Origin: Prinia subflava
Taxonomy: Eukaryota > Chordata > Aves > Passeriformes > Cisticolidae
NCBI RefSeq assembly: GCF_021018805.1
Contig: NC_086248.1
Span: forward strand, 93,773,739 to 93,837,738
Length of the DNA: 64,000 nt
Direction of reading: 5' to 3'
The notes beneath the pieces are model-generated. The model had not been told where the DNA came from. It worked only from the letters and a program-made list of their open reading frames with translations, and did not search any database. Within the stretch, counting starts at the first letter, position 1, and each line of letters opens with the position of its first letter. Shown in pieces: positions 39,226 through 52,560 of this stretch. The translations under genes were made by a program, and so were the position numbers.

Positions 39226-42200
39226 CTTTGGACATGTCATTATACATTCATACAGAATGTGACACCCCATTTATAAGACAGCAAGACCCAAGAGTAGAAT
39301 TCACTGCATAAAAAGGCAACAGATTATGTATAAAATAATGTAATGAAACAAACCCACATACAGACACCTAGAAGAGTATGTCAAGATATTTGTAACTAGC
39401 ATCCTCAAAATGAAAAAAACGCGTGTAATACTCTTCCTAGGACAGGTTTTGAGCAACTCTTCCAGCAGGAGCTCTTCAAAGAATGATGACTAAAGGCTGA
39501 GTGTACTTTGCACAGTGTAAGTCAAACCAATGACACTGCATTGGTTAATGACCAACACAGGCTGAGAGTCAAAATTCCTTACTCACTCATTTATCCTGCT
39601 TTACACAGGCAATCCTTGAATATAAATACAGGAAACTAAACACAGTAAGGGATGGTCTGGAGAGCTGTTGGCAAATAAAATCTCCGTGTGGTTCAGTTTT
39701 CCACATTTGGATTCTGCCCATCATTGCATCTCCACATTACTCTCACAAGATCCAAAATTGTACCTAGGACTGTTATTTGAACAAAACAAACCTGTTTCTT
39801 CCTTTTTTCTTTCCCTCTCCTTGACCTTAGAACATTTAACTTTGGATCAGAAACTCCTTCTGCCATGTGCTCATTTGTTCCAGAAAGTATTTTAATCCTC
39901 AGGTCAAATTTGGATCCATTTTCAGACGTTCAAGGTTTTTTTCTACTAATTTTAATCTGGATTAGATATACTGAGAAGAATGGTACACAAACACGCAGAT
40001 AAATCAGAACCAAGAAAGTACTAGTGACATAACAGGAATAAGATCTTGCATGTATTTTCAAAGGGAACTGATTCAAATGTTCATTCTTGAAGACTTAACC
40101 CAGTTAAACCTGCAGAAAGGGAAGGAACTGACCATTGAAGAAAATACCTCTAATTAAGTTTATATGCAGCAAAATTGTGCATCAGTACTAGGAAATGTCA
40201 CTATGTTTTCTGGGAATACCATTTATTGGAGAAAATCAAAACACATGCCACTGAGGGTGGATCCTATGAGGAAGGCCTCTGGGATTGGTGATGGGACCTT
40301 CTTAAATCAGTGATCTCAATGGTCTTAACAAATCTGATATTTTCTGACACTGTTTCTTAGGGTTTTACCATGTTTCCCATTTGCTGACATGTGAGATTTA
40401 TGTGAAAATCGTACACCTTGGCACTGCTCAGGAGCATTTGTTTCTTCAATTGAGGCAGGTTTTAGAAACTGTAACACAATTCATTTTTTACTGCCTTTTC
40501 CCTATTTTACAGAGTTATGTTATTTTCCACTTGTCATGCCATTGTGTCAGAGATGGTGTGGTGTGGTGGATTGATACCTCCTTATTATTCTCTCCAGCCT
40601 GTGCCTTTCCTTTTAGATTGCTCTGCGATCTTCTTCTCAAACTATCCAGGAAGAGTGAAGTGTAATAAGAATCTCTACTTCGTGCCAAATTTCTGTGGGG
40701 ACTACTGTTCTCTCAGTGATGATATTTGCATATTTCTTGAAATTAGGTTAACTTGCAGTTAGATCAATAGGAAATCCATCAATCCTGAAGAATTTTACCT
40801 TTAACTAGACCTTTAAATTAAGATTATGAGCCCACCAAAATAAAGAACACACTGCAAAATCTATATCGACAATCTTTTTACATTCAGAGTAAATTTTTTG
40901 TGTAACTTCCAAAGATGACTAATTCCACATCAAAAAAATCCTAAGCCTCAAATAAATTCAGAGCCAGAATTCTGTGATTTTGATTGGCACCTTTCCTACA
41001 TCTGAAACAGTGTAGCCCATTTTTTATTCAAAATCATTTCCACAAAACAGCATCAGAATAAGTTTTAAATCCTCTGGACAGGCTTTTTAACTTTTAAATC
41101 TATCTAATTAAAAGATGAGGAAATTCTCCTTGTAGTTACATAAATATGTAAGACAGAGTAAAAAAGCTTTTCATATACTTGTTTTTTATTTGTCCCATTC
41201 TAGAGATTCTACTCTGAGGAATGGGTTTTCATCGTTGTGCTAAACATCAAAAAATGCTCTCTACACTTTACATTTCTTAAACCATGTTGTACATTGTACC
41301 ACTGAGGTATACAATCCTCATCAGAACTCCACACATTTGGCAAATGCCACAGTGAGCTGAACAGACTGGGATTTCAAGTGCTGGATACTTAACAGCCGAG
41401 AAGCTCTTTAATCTTGTTTAAGAAAGAGAGGGCATAATTTATCTAGAGACAATCCTCCACTGGCAGCATGTGCATAAGAAAGGGAGGCTCAGCGTGCTGA
41501 GCTTTAAAAGGGAATTGAAAACAAAAGTTTCTACCAGGAACATACTTCAGGAGAGTAACAAACAAGCAGGTGAACTGTTATGCACACCGGGTCTGAAGTG
41601 TCAGTGAAGAATTTTGCCTGTGCTGGCAGCTGCATGAACCAAAGCTACCCACAGTGAGAGAGATTTACCTGCTCGTCTCAGACTACTGCTGCTGAACTGG
41701 CCATAATCAAACATTTGCTAGATACTTCTCACATGTCCTGAATCCTGAAATGAATGGTGATTCGCAGAAGTACAATACTGAACTGGTTAATGCATATTAT
41801 TTGATTTTAAGAAGTGTAAAACGACGTCAGTTTGGAAATGAGGACAGAAAATGTATCTTATTACATGCAATTGCAACACAGTCAATCCTGCCAATGGCAA
41901 AGATCAATGGCTAGACTAGTAATTCCTCCACTGAGAATAGCTAGGGCGAGACAAAGAATTCCTTCATGTCCTTTTCATTCATCAATAGATACCATGAAAA
42001 AAAAAGGTGGGTTATTTAGTGCTAGTTTCAACTTACATTATTAATGTGAGGAAGCAGACTACATACTGATTAGCAACAAAGTAAGCACAGTGAAGGAACA
42101 AAACCATTGTAAAGGTGCAAGAACCTCATATAAAAAGTTTGTTGGATTGTGGACGTTTTCCCTCCCTTTCAGTTTTGACGTACAACTGTTGAAAACCCTA

Positions 42201-42859
42201 TAAAAATTTAATTTGGATGTACGACCAATAAATATTGGTGCTTTTTTTCCCAACCAAATATGAGAACTTGACACAGCCCAGGAAAAAACTGGTAAGTCTG
42301 TCTTTGAAGAGAAGGTTTTCCATCACACTTTATTCTTTACTACGGAACAGTTTACCTTAGGACACACTCAGAGATCAGTGCCATGTTCCACTGCACAAAG
42401 ATCCCTTATTAGAATCCAGCAATTTTACACAGTTTTCTAGATGAACAAATACCTGCAGTCCTTACTCCGAGGAAACTGCAGCTCTAACTCCCATGCCACT
42501 AAAAGCCCAATTGCACACTTTTCCCAGCATAATATCCAGCATACCCTCCTAATTAATGTAAGCATTATTACTGCCATTTATCTTTCTTTTTCATTGTTTT
42601 TTACTTGGTTACTTCTCCAGCAAAATGCACTGCGTTTTATTGTTAATTGTGATTAAAAAAAAAGAAATGAACCAAATTAATTACAGTCCTCTGTCAATCT
42701 GTATGGTGGAGCCACAACTTTTACTGTTTTAATTAAATGAAGAAATGGGTCTATTGTTTAAAAGCATTAAAGAAGGCAATTCAGAACTTCAAGTAAAGGG
42801 TTCTTCTGCTTTTACTGGGGGACAGAAATATCCATAAAAGCAATACAGGTCTCTATTTG

Positions 42860-42882
42860 AATTTCACAGCAGCTGTGAAATT
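42860..42882. repeat. Perfect 23-nt palindrome
   Basis: The arms aatttcacagc and gctgtgaaatt flank a single A. The centre cagcagctg includes an E-box CAGCTG. It could form a small cruciform or be a dimer binding site. Confidence 0.75.
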
Positions 42883-43589
42883 TATAAGAATCACAGAAAC
42901 AACTAGTTAACCATTTTTTTTCTTTTAGCTAACATACCACTAATTGGAATGGGTTTAGGTTGTGAAGACATTGTTACCTACAAAATGTCATGGCTTTACT
43001 CCTGGGTTAGCAAGAGGACACAACCTTTAATGAAGAAGAAAATCTAACAAATGAACAGGAAAAATTCTGACATAAAAACAAGCCACATAGGTTGTCAATG
43101 ACTGGAAGAAGATTAGTGGAATTAAACTTTATTATCAGTATAAAGCTGGTCTTGTGTATCACTTGCCTTATATAAAAAATTGTCCTGAAATACGTGAATT
43201 TCAACAACAGAAATACTTGTTCTAAATGGGATTTGACATATGTGAGAAACTCGATAAAGGGATTTTCAAAGTCTGTCTCCTCTCAAAGCAGAGGGTTGCA
43301 ACAACAGGGAATGCTGAGTAATTATGGAACTACGTAATGACTGATCTTTACTTTTCCTTTTTCTGACTCTCTTCTTTTTCTAACCAGCAGAGGCTGTAGA
43401 TGGCACAGACAGTATTCTGTTTACACAGTCCCCTTTTCCACTCCAAACATCCCTAGGCCAGAGGGATCACCAAAGAAGCCAGTCTAAGAACAACATAAAA
43501 CATTATTACTCTTCTGGTTTTCCCTAAATGCTCTAGGTAGCCATCACTTTATCCCGTGTACACTACGTTCTGTTACTGCCCAACCTAAT

Positions 43590-43830
43590 AAAGACTTCTG
43601 TCACAGCGATAGCTTTTCATCTTCAGAGCTCTTTTCTCCTCTCCTGATAAGGCTGCCAACTCTACTCTCTGTAAATGAGCTCATGCGAACACTTTATTTT
43701 CGGCTTGTGGAAACAAAAAGGGCCAGTGCTCAGCTTCAGAGCTTGAGGGAGCGGCTTGCTATCTTCAAAGCATGACCAAGGCGTTTGAAAGGGATTAAAA
43801 TTAAATTGGTAAGCTTAGCTTGAAATAAGG
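43590..43830. promoter_or_regulatory. Candidate conserved non-coding element
   Basis: This block contains a perfect palindrome atgagctcat at 43675-43684, a GATA-type motif in cctgataagg, a Pitx/Otx-like gggattaaaattaaatt, and CpGs (agcgatag, atgcgaac, ttcggc, agcggc, ggcgtt) in a CpG-poor neighbourhood. It has no simple repeats. An enhancer is inferred, not shown. Confidence 0.42.
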
Positions 43831-45692
43831 AACTTGAAGCAGGACTATTGCACTCACAAACACTGCTTTTTCTTTACAAGCTTCAGAAGCCCCTTAAAAA
43901 TGGTGACTTTAACTCATTTTTATTTGTGTACTCTTAAACCTCTGGCAACTGCTTTGCTAAGACTGCTAGTCAGTACCCTGTGTTACCATCAGTGGCACAC
44001 AGAGCCCAGCATCTCCTTTCCCCCATCCCAGTGCACCCCGCTCAGAAACATGTGAATCACAGCTTCAGCTTCCTTATCTGAACAACAAATAAATTAGAAC
44101 TTTTTTGTAATCAGTGGCATCTGTTTGCATCTGTGTACAAAATGGCTCAGGCCAAACCTGAATTGCCATGTTTCATTCAGTGACATCCTAACTATTTTGT
44201 AAGTGTCCAGTTCCTGGCACTGTTTGATGCACAAGGAGACATGAAAGAAAAACAAACTTCTACAAATGCTTCACTTGCTGTTCGATTTTATACATGAAAT
44301 TCATTTCAATGGAAAGCTACTACTGTGTAATAGATATAAAAATCTGTTATAGTTTTAAAAGCTTATACAAAATGTATCCTTAGGAACAAAGCAATTAACT
44401 GCCCATCTCTTAAAATGCTGTGCTTCTGCATCAGGTGTAGCTGGCCAGGTGGAGAACCAGGTGAGCAATGGCTCAGGGCACAGGTATTCCTTCCATCTAA
44501 CATCTGGCTCAAAATCCACTCAACCAAAAATGATTTGCTGGTCTTACATTCCTAGTCTGTGCACATCAGGAAAGTACCAAAGAAGTAGAACACCGTGTTC
44601 AGCTCAAGATGAAGGCCAAACTCATACAGGTATCTGCAGTTAAAGCTTATCAGAAAGGGAAGATATGCAGGAGCAAGGAGTGATCATTCTGCAAAAATTC
44701 TTGAAGAGTTCTAGATATGGAGGATTCCCTCAGGCTGCTCTCTGAATGGTGTCATTCCTCCAGACAATTTACAATGTTCACCCGTACCACCTTAATACCA
44801 CTGCTGTTACTATTTCTAGATTCATGTTCAGAGGACCAATGCTGCCGTTCACTGCCATCCCTCCTAAGTTTGGGATAGTTTTAGATAATAGGTTTCTCAT
44901 TGTTAAAGAGATCTAATGGCACAGTTTGGAAACAGAGTCAGTAACAAAGCAGAGGGAAGCAAAGCTGCAGAGCTTTCCTGACTGGAAGGACTCCCAAGGT
45001 AAGTAAGCATGTAATGAAGCTTTGTCTCTTTTAACACCATCCTAAGATAAACACTAAAGATTATCCAGAAACTGCAAGTGATAATTGGAGGGCAGAATAT
45101 CCAGAATAAAAGCAATTCTCTGTTATAGTTCTAAATAAGGAACGCAACACAACTTTCCCTTTAAGTAACTTCCTGATGAAAGAAAGGATAAGAAATAGCT
45201 GTGTCCAAAGATACCACAAAACACTACAAGAAAATACAAAGCTCTCCAGAACTGAATACAAAAGGAAACAGAACCAGAAAGCTGGAGTCCCCCGCTGAAG
45301 AAGAAAGGGAGTTGGGAGATGGTCTGATTTGGCTTCACAGACTCAGCTTCTGAAATCACAGGCAGTGGCAGAGCCACCTGTCAGAAACGGCCTCCGAGCA
45401 AGCTGCAAAGCACTGTTCAGTAACCATGGCATCCCTACATGCCCAGCCTGACCAGTGGTGCTTCTCTACACACCAGCACTGTGACACTGCCTGCCATCTC
45501 TCTGCCCTGATCCCATCTTCATGCTCCCTCGTGCCTTCTCCACCACAAGCTATTTTATATTCTTGAGTACCAAATTCAGCAAAATCCTGGAAAAGTCCCA
45601 GCCTCGTTTAGGAAACATCTTTATGCCAACCTTACTCATGAGTTTGAGTGTCTGATGTGGCTCAGGACAGACTTTGGACATTTCGCAGAATT

Positions 45693-45727
45693 TTGAGATA
45701 AGCAGCCAGTGTTGAGATAAGCAACCA
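45693..45727. repeat. Two-copy direct repeat carrying GATA motifs
   Basis: The sequence ttgagataagcagcca (45693-45708) is repeated with one change at 45712-45727. Each copy contains a consensus AGATAAG, so two GATA-type sites lie in the same orientation 19 bp apart, close to two helical turns. Confidence 0.6.
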
Positions 45728-46404
45728 AACCAAGAAGCAAAGCTACAAATCATGCAGAAACAACAAATGTATTCTCAACATGAACATCTCAAAACCTGAC
45801 TTAAAATTGGAATGATTTTAAGAAGTTCTGTTAATATGTCCTATGAGAAATAGCTCCTGCATCCCAAAATACATTATATAATATATATAATACTGAAAAC
45901 AAGACAATTAAGCCTGAAGGTGTGTGTGCATGATAGATTTGAAAGTAAGTTCATGGCACAGCATAGGCATGATCTCGCTTCTGTAACTCACAGCAGTTTA
46001 TTGACTTTGAAGGTACAGAACTAAGTTACTGAGATTTAGCTGGCCCCCTCTGTGTTCTTGTAGCATCTATACAATATTACCATAAACCCACTATTCTAAA
46101 TAATAAATTATATTATTAAGAACTGGGGACTCTGGCCTCCCTAACTGAGCCACTAATCTGTTCCTATTAGCAGGTAGGGTCTACAATGAAGGCTGGATAC
46201 AAAACCCATTAGTAGTAACTAATTGCAATTGACTAATTGATGCTAAGTGACTGATCTTAATCATGTGTAGGGACTTCAGGACCTTCTCTTATTCCAGAAG
46301 AGAGGCATTTCCTTCCTGTAGCTCAAAATCAGTTAGCATTGCCCAAGATTATTTATAGCACACAAATGCTGTCTTGGCTTAACATGCTCTGTTCACTTGA
46401 GGTT

Positions 46405-46443
46405 GTTACATCACTGTGATTCATCACATCACAATGATGTAAC
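46405..46443. repeat. Near-perfect hairpin, 16-bp arms
   Basis: The arm gttacatcactgtgat (46405-46420) pairs with atcacaatgatgtaac (46428-46443) with one mismatch, around a 7-nt loop. Each arm holds a CRE/C-EBP-like tgatgtaa. Its 39-nt length is below that of a normal pre-microRNA. Confidence 0.75.
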
Positions 46444-47700
46444 TAAAAATGAAATTATAAATCAGTATTTGTTCTGCTCAGTGTTAAAATAGTTATATTT
46501 CAAATACTATTGAGTATTTTAGACATTTAGAAGCCTGCAATTATCCTCTCTGTAGTCAACTTTGTTAGCAGAGGGGATATATAAACTCAGCTTCCATGTC
46601 TGCCAGGAGTCAGACTGGTTTGCTGGTGTTTGTCCCCTTTTAAAGGGAAAGGAAAAATGAACTTCATACTGAGATTTACATTTTTAAAAGAAGACTTTTT
46701 CAAGCTTAAACCAAGTTAGAGTATTATTACTGTCTCTCTTCTTTTATCAGGGAAAGGCACATCACAAAAGTAACATAACTGCATTCCAAAATAATTTTCA
46801 TTTCCATGTGACTTTCTGCTCCACTGCCAAAACCTTTCCACCCTTCTCCATTTGAGAAGTTTCTTTTTGGTGTGGCATGCACTCTGTTTCCCTCTGCAGC
46901 ATTTAATATCCTGTTCAAAAGGGCAGCTAAGAAACACCTACACGGAAACCCCTTGTTGGCTAAGGCACCTGGAGATTTTGTTACTCATTCCCAGCAACAG
47001 ACTTTGAAGTGGTCCTTGAGGAGCACACAGGCATTAAGGAAAACCTAAACAGACTTGTAATGTTCCATCAAAAATTTTGACCTAAGGCCACTAAGTGCTT
47101 GGTGTTATGATAGCTCTTGAGCAATGACTGGAGCACTTGAAGGGAAGAAATTCTTTCCTATCAGGACAGAGGAGGCAGCCCTATCTTCCAGGGGAGAAAA
47201 AAAGCCCCAAACCAACAAACCATGGTTTTAACCAGAAGATTAGCAGAAAGTAGACAGCATTAGGAAACAATGCAAAACAAATGTTGTAGTTAACTGAAAT
47301 AATTCAGATGGTAACCCTAGGATGTTGCCTGTCTAGTCAAATCCCTTGTTCTTTGGTTTGTGTTTGTAAGAGATTTTGCTGGTTATCTTAATCACTTTGT
47401 ATCATGCAGTAAAATCAAAGAATAAGCAAACAAACCCTCCCAAGGCCAGGAGCTGAATTTGGGTCAGACTGAAAGAAATAGTTTAGTGGCCTGTACTCCC
47501 TTGTCTACCAAAGCTTGCTTTCTACCTGGATGTTTGTAACTCTGTTGAACTACTGAGAATAACATTTTTCTGTCTCAAAAATCAAGTGAGCATTGCTTGG
47601 AATAGCTAATACTAAGATTTAGAAGGAACACAATGCTCTGTAAAAATAGAAAGTTTTTAAAAATCACCATCTATACCCTGACTCTGTAGGATTTTAACTC

Positions 47701-47712
47701 ATATATATATAT
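47701..47712. repeat. Short (AT)n microsatellite
   Basis: This is a 12-nt perfect AT dinucleotide run. Confidence 0.8.
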
Positions 47713-48560
47713 TTAGGTTATTTACTCTGTAATGCCTACTTTAATTCTGATAGTTCTGAAATATTGCTCATATGTCTAGTTTCCTTTAAAAAATTACTGC
47801 ACTTAGCTAGAAAAAAAAAAACCCCTTTCTGTTTTTCATCCCTCAACTGCTATAGTTCTCAAAGTCTTCCATATTTTCAGCTATTATCCCTTTCGAGCAA
47901 AGAGCCCACTTAATAACGTTCACTCTAACAACCTCATTTATTTTCCAGAAAATTAACTCAGTTTCAACCCTGATTAATGATTTCATCTAAATGAATCAAA
48001 TTAAAAATTGAAAATTATATTTCAAAAGCCAAAGAAAAAAAAATTGACCATTTCCAGTTAACAAATGATCCTTTCAAATATTAAAAGATGACCATGAAGA
48101 GTGCGTGATAGTAATGAAATCTAACTGGGGCCTACTGCTTATCTGGAGTTCAGGAAGGGGGAGAAATGGAAAAAAAAATCTTTCTTCATTGTTAACACTG
48201 AAGTCTCTCGGGATACCAAACTGACTTCCACTTAGTCTTTGCCTGTAATCAGTACACCAAAATAATATGAGAATTTCAATGTTAATTAAACTGGTAGGGT
48301 TGGAGATGCACCAATAGTGAAGAGGGATTAGGAAAGCACACAGTACCAATAACCACATCTGTTAACAAATCCTAATCTGTGAAAGAGCAATTTAACCTTC
48401 TTCAAACTGCTAATACCTAGGTAGAGGCAGTCTACTAGGGAAGAGAAAGATCTTGGGACTTTTTAAAAAGAAAAAAAAAAATCAGCTGAATTATCTGAAG
48501 AAAAATCAGTTATTCTGATCCCATATACTGTCTTTTAACAGAACAGAGATGCAATCTATT

Positions 48561-48569
48561 TGACCTTGA
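48561..48569 (-). promoter_or_regulatory. ERR-response-element match, optimal TCAAGGTCA
   Basis: On the plus strand it reads TGACCTTGA. It lies in the ESRRG intron upstream of the hinge exon and could serve autoregulation, but chance is not excluded. Confidence 0.22.
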
Positions 48570-51500
48570 TTTGCTTACAATGGGAGACACAAAACTTTAT
48601 TTCTCCTTCCCTCCTGTATCCCCCAAATTAACTTTGTTCTCACAGAAACTTATTTTAAAGATTGTGATTATTCCATGTATTTTCCAGGTTATGGTGCTTA
48701 TCAACTAGTAAAAAGCACTCACCTCTTATATTGATAAATGAGTAACATTAACTTTTAATTACAAATTTACTGATGTCATACGAAATGTTCAATGAAAAAT
48801 TGCAACACGCAACATTCGTCTTGGAGCTGGGCCAAAGCACTGACACTATTCCATGTCACCATGACAAGGAAGACCCTGGAGAAGCTCCTGCTCCCCAGGC
48901 TGAATTCAGTGGAGGTCCAACACCGGCACTGAGGTTGTTTCACAGTCACCTTTGGAACTGGGTGGGGTAACCAGACAGAAGTGAGTGGTAAACCAGCAAG
49001 GGGGTTTTCTGTGGATCAAGCCTCAGTGTCTGTGTGACACAGATGTCTCTTGGTTCTCTGACTCTCAGGAAACAGACTGTCCCATTCTATTGCTCTGAGC
49101 CAAGGACAAGTCCAGCAGCAAGGCCAAATACATAGGTGTTCGTGAAAATCAGGAGTTACCTGATGGGAGAAACTGGAGGCCACTCCAGACAGACACTTCA
49201 CAAGCCTTCCAAACAATCCTGACATATGTTTGAACCAACCTGTAACACGGTGGATAATGAAATCCTGGCACGGATGATGCCAGTGTTTCAAGATTTGCCA
49301 ATCTGGATGCTGGTTTGCCAATGCTGACAGACTCCAAATGGGTGGGGCAACAACTGCAATAGTTTATTTCTATTAGGTAAACCTCTGCTGATCCTAGTTT
49401 TCCACTTAATACCAAACTGACCTCGAGTGTAACTAGTATTTTCCAACACAAAGACTGAGGTTAAATGACTAACAACAGTTAAGCTTAATGCACACCAAAT
49501 AAGCACTGCCATTGCAAAACCAAGTATTTACACAGATGAAACTTTACTGAAGTATTTCTCCTACAATCTCTATAATTGTTCTGGTAGCTCTCTTCTCTAA
49601 ATTTCAAGAAAACTGTGATGGAACACATAATTCAATACTTACAATCCCCACTGCAAAGTTGGAAATGATTGTGCTTTTGCACAAAACTGTTTTCTAATCT
49701 TAGCTTTGCTAGATCAGAGTATTTCATATCTGATCACTCTCAATTCATGAGTCCTCTTACCGCTTCAAATTCTAGCCATTCAGAATCTCGGCTTTGATGA
49801 ATTCTCACTAAATGAATATCCTCCACAGCTTTCCCTGGTAATTTCAAGCTTTGACTAGAGTAAGTGCCATCTTTCCTTGGTGCTCACAGATCTCACTAGA
49901 GACATCCCTACCTATCACTGCTGGTGTGCTCTTGGCACTGTATCCATGCACAGAAGTGAGTGACATTTTATTCTACAAAATTAAGAGGTTTTTCTAAAGG
50001 CACACAACACCTCGATTTTTTTTTGTCTCCTGGGAGCAATTTTATATTCTAGCACGTATGCGCTTTCTGTTTTTTGCAGCCTAATTGCCACCCTTGACTT
50101 TGCTTTTATCCTCACCTGGCAGCATCACCCCTTTGCAATTTTCCTCCCTGCCACCTCCTTTAGCTGCTTTCCTCTTCCTGTGTCTATGTTTGGCTGCACG
50201 AAGCCCCACTCCTGCATTCCAGGCTGTGAGCAATGTGCTGGCCTGCCATGTTGGCCATACCTTTGATGCTCACTGCATCAGAAACAATCAAGCCCAGCTC
50301 TGTGAGCCTACAAACGCGAATGAACACCAGCCCTGCAAATAATCCGTGGTACAAACCAAGGAATCTTGGAATTATTGCAAGTGTTTCATTTGAAAGCAAA
50401 CGGGGTGAAACGCTGCAATACTACATACTTTTAATTTCAAAATGCCCAGGAAAAAGCTTTTCATCATTTCTGTGTCCTATTACAAGTCCTGCACACCCCT
50501 TCTGTCCTCCAGAATATGTGACTGCCTCTCTGCAGGGCTGACCACATGGAATTCCCTTCGAAGCCCATCAGTGGACCTTCCTGAACACACAGACCAGCTC
50601 AAGAGTGCATTTTATCTGTGTTTGCTGGAACACAGAAAGGATGTAAGCTCACGCAGAAAGCTAAAAACCGTCGTAAATTGGCTGAATTTCTGTTCCACCT
50701 TAGCTCCAGAGAGGGCCACGATGCATTTGCTACCAGGAGCTCTGCTGGGAGCAATCAAAGAGACAAGATGCTGGATGCTTAATCAGACCTGGTTTTTACC
50801 CAGCAGTACAAGAGCACTAACTTGCTTTGGAACCTGCATCTATGTAACATTCTTCAATGTCTTGGTTCAAATGATGGAGGGAAATCTTTGCATTTTCTTT
50901 CTTTTGTTTTGGTTTTGTGCTTACTAGGGATCTTGCTAGGGGGTTGATGAGGTTATTTTATCTTTGGAGCATATCCTTCAGAGATTTTGCTTTCAAAGCA
51001 TCAACTAGTAAACTGAACTTTATGCAGTTATCTCTCAGATGGCAGAAGAAATAAAACTTACTATAGTAAAACAGATGTAACTGAAGGCTTAGGCAAAACA
51101 AACTCATGCAAACTACATCAAGAAATACAGCTGTAATTCAACATGTGTGTTCAACAAAAGAAGCCTTAGGAAATGAATAATTAATACTTGAGAAGCTACA
51201 AACTTTCTATTGCAAAGTCACTGAAAAAACTATATCTGGCTCCACATAAATGTATCAAACCACAAAGAAAACCTATAAAATCACCAGTTAGTTAAGAAAA
51301 TTAAATACATTAACTATAGTATAAAAAAGGCATCTTTCTAGAAGGCAGAAACAATAGAAAAATATCTGGCATGACGTTTGAGGATTAGAAATCCTGATTT
51401 ATAAACATAATGTAGCTTATGGGTAAATTAATAGCATATAAATGCTCCATTATCTATGATATGATGTATATCAAAACTCTAGGTTATATATCGACCTGCT

Positions 51501-52219
51501 GTGTGTATATATACCCTCGGTGCATTAATAGTGACATATTAATAGTAATAATATATAATTATTAATATGTATCTATGTTATAGAAAATAAGGCATATTAA
51601 TGTATATTTGGGCAGAAGAAATTTTATCCTAAACACATGAAGTCTGCCAAAAATTTATGACTACAAAGACATTGTTAAATAGAGAAACATAAAGGACCCT
51701 GAAAGATGGTCACCATCAATATCATATTTATCCAGAGTTTCCTTCTGTATTTAACACAGTCTGCACATGTTGCCAGAGTACTTCTACCTGCATTAACATC
51801 TGCCCATAAGACTTGTTTATTATTTTATTTCCAACTCAAGGATTCTAAGGAAAGAACTATTAAAACACTTGAAAAGTCTAAACCCCCAAATATTATGGCC
51901 AGATTCATACTTCCTCTTCAGTAGCTTCATTTCTAAAGCAGCATCACCAAAATTCTTTTCATTCAAAAGGAACAAAATGGTTCAAGAATAAACAAAAGCC
52001 TCTGTTTCATCCTTTAGGCAGGAAAGCAGCAAGACATTCATAAAGCACTAGGCAGTGCTCAAGTTGTAGCTATCTATGCAATATCATGAAAGTTGATTTT
52101 GGTTTGCTTGTTTTTCCTTACTGCTTCCAGACAGAGGTCTTAAGTTAGGAATAAGAGGAGATACAAAGCACTTGAAACCAAATTCACATCAGTAGTATAA
52201 AACAAATCAGGGAGTAGTA

Positions 52220-52560
52220 ATAAATGTCAGAGCTGCAGCAGCAAAGGCGAGTCACTGCTTTTTCTCATACTTAAAGTGAAATACCTAGCTGTTATCTTTG
52301 CGCCTGCAGAGCCTCCCTATTGTAGATTCAATAATACAAGAGGCTTCTTATCAGCAGCCTGGGTGACTGATTGGAGCTGTGATATGTTTAGACAATGCAC
52401 TGTATTTAACTGAATTTACAGATGCCCCAACTCAGACTGGAGTAGTAAACGCCAGAGACTAATAGGAAATTAAACGTGTACAATGGACTAACTCCATTTG
52501 CTCTCACACACTGTAATGTGTTTAGTTAACTTACTCATAGTCACACTTTATCTTTTTCTC
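52220..52560. promoter_or_regulatory. Candidate conserved non-coding element
   Basis: This well-mixed block has CpGs (ggcgag, tgcgcc, aacgcc, aacgtg), several TTAA/ATTA cores, and a run ctgtaatgtgtttagttaac with partial internal symmetry. The neighbouring sequence is visibly more A/T-repetitive. Comparison with other bird or mammal ESRRG introns would decide the call. Confidence 0.38.

Noticed and set aside
50442..50927. 161-codon open frame on the plus strand
   Set aside because: No recognisable protein, no splice-linked partner and no codon bias; overlapping frames of similar length exist nearby, as expected for locally higher GC.
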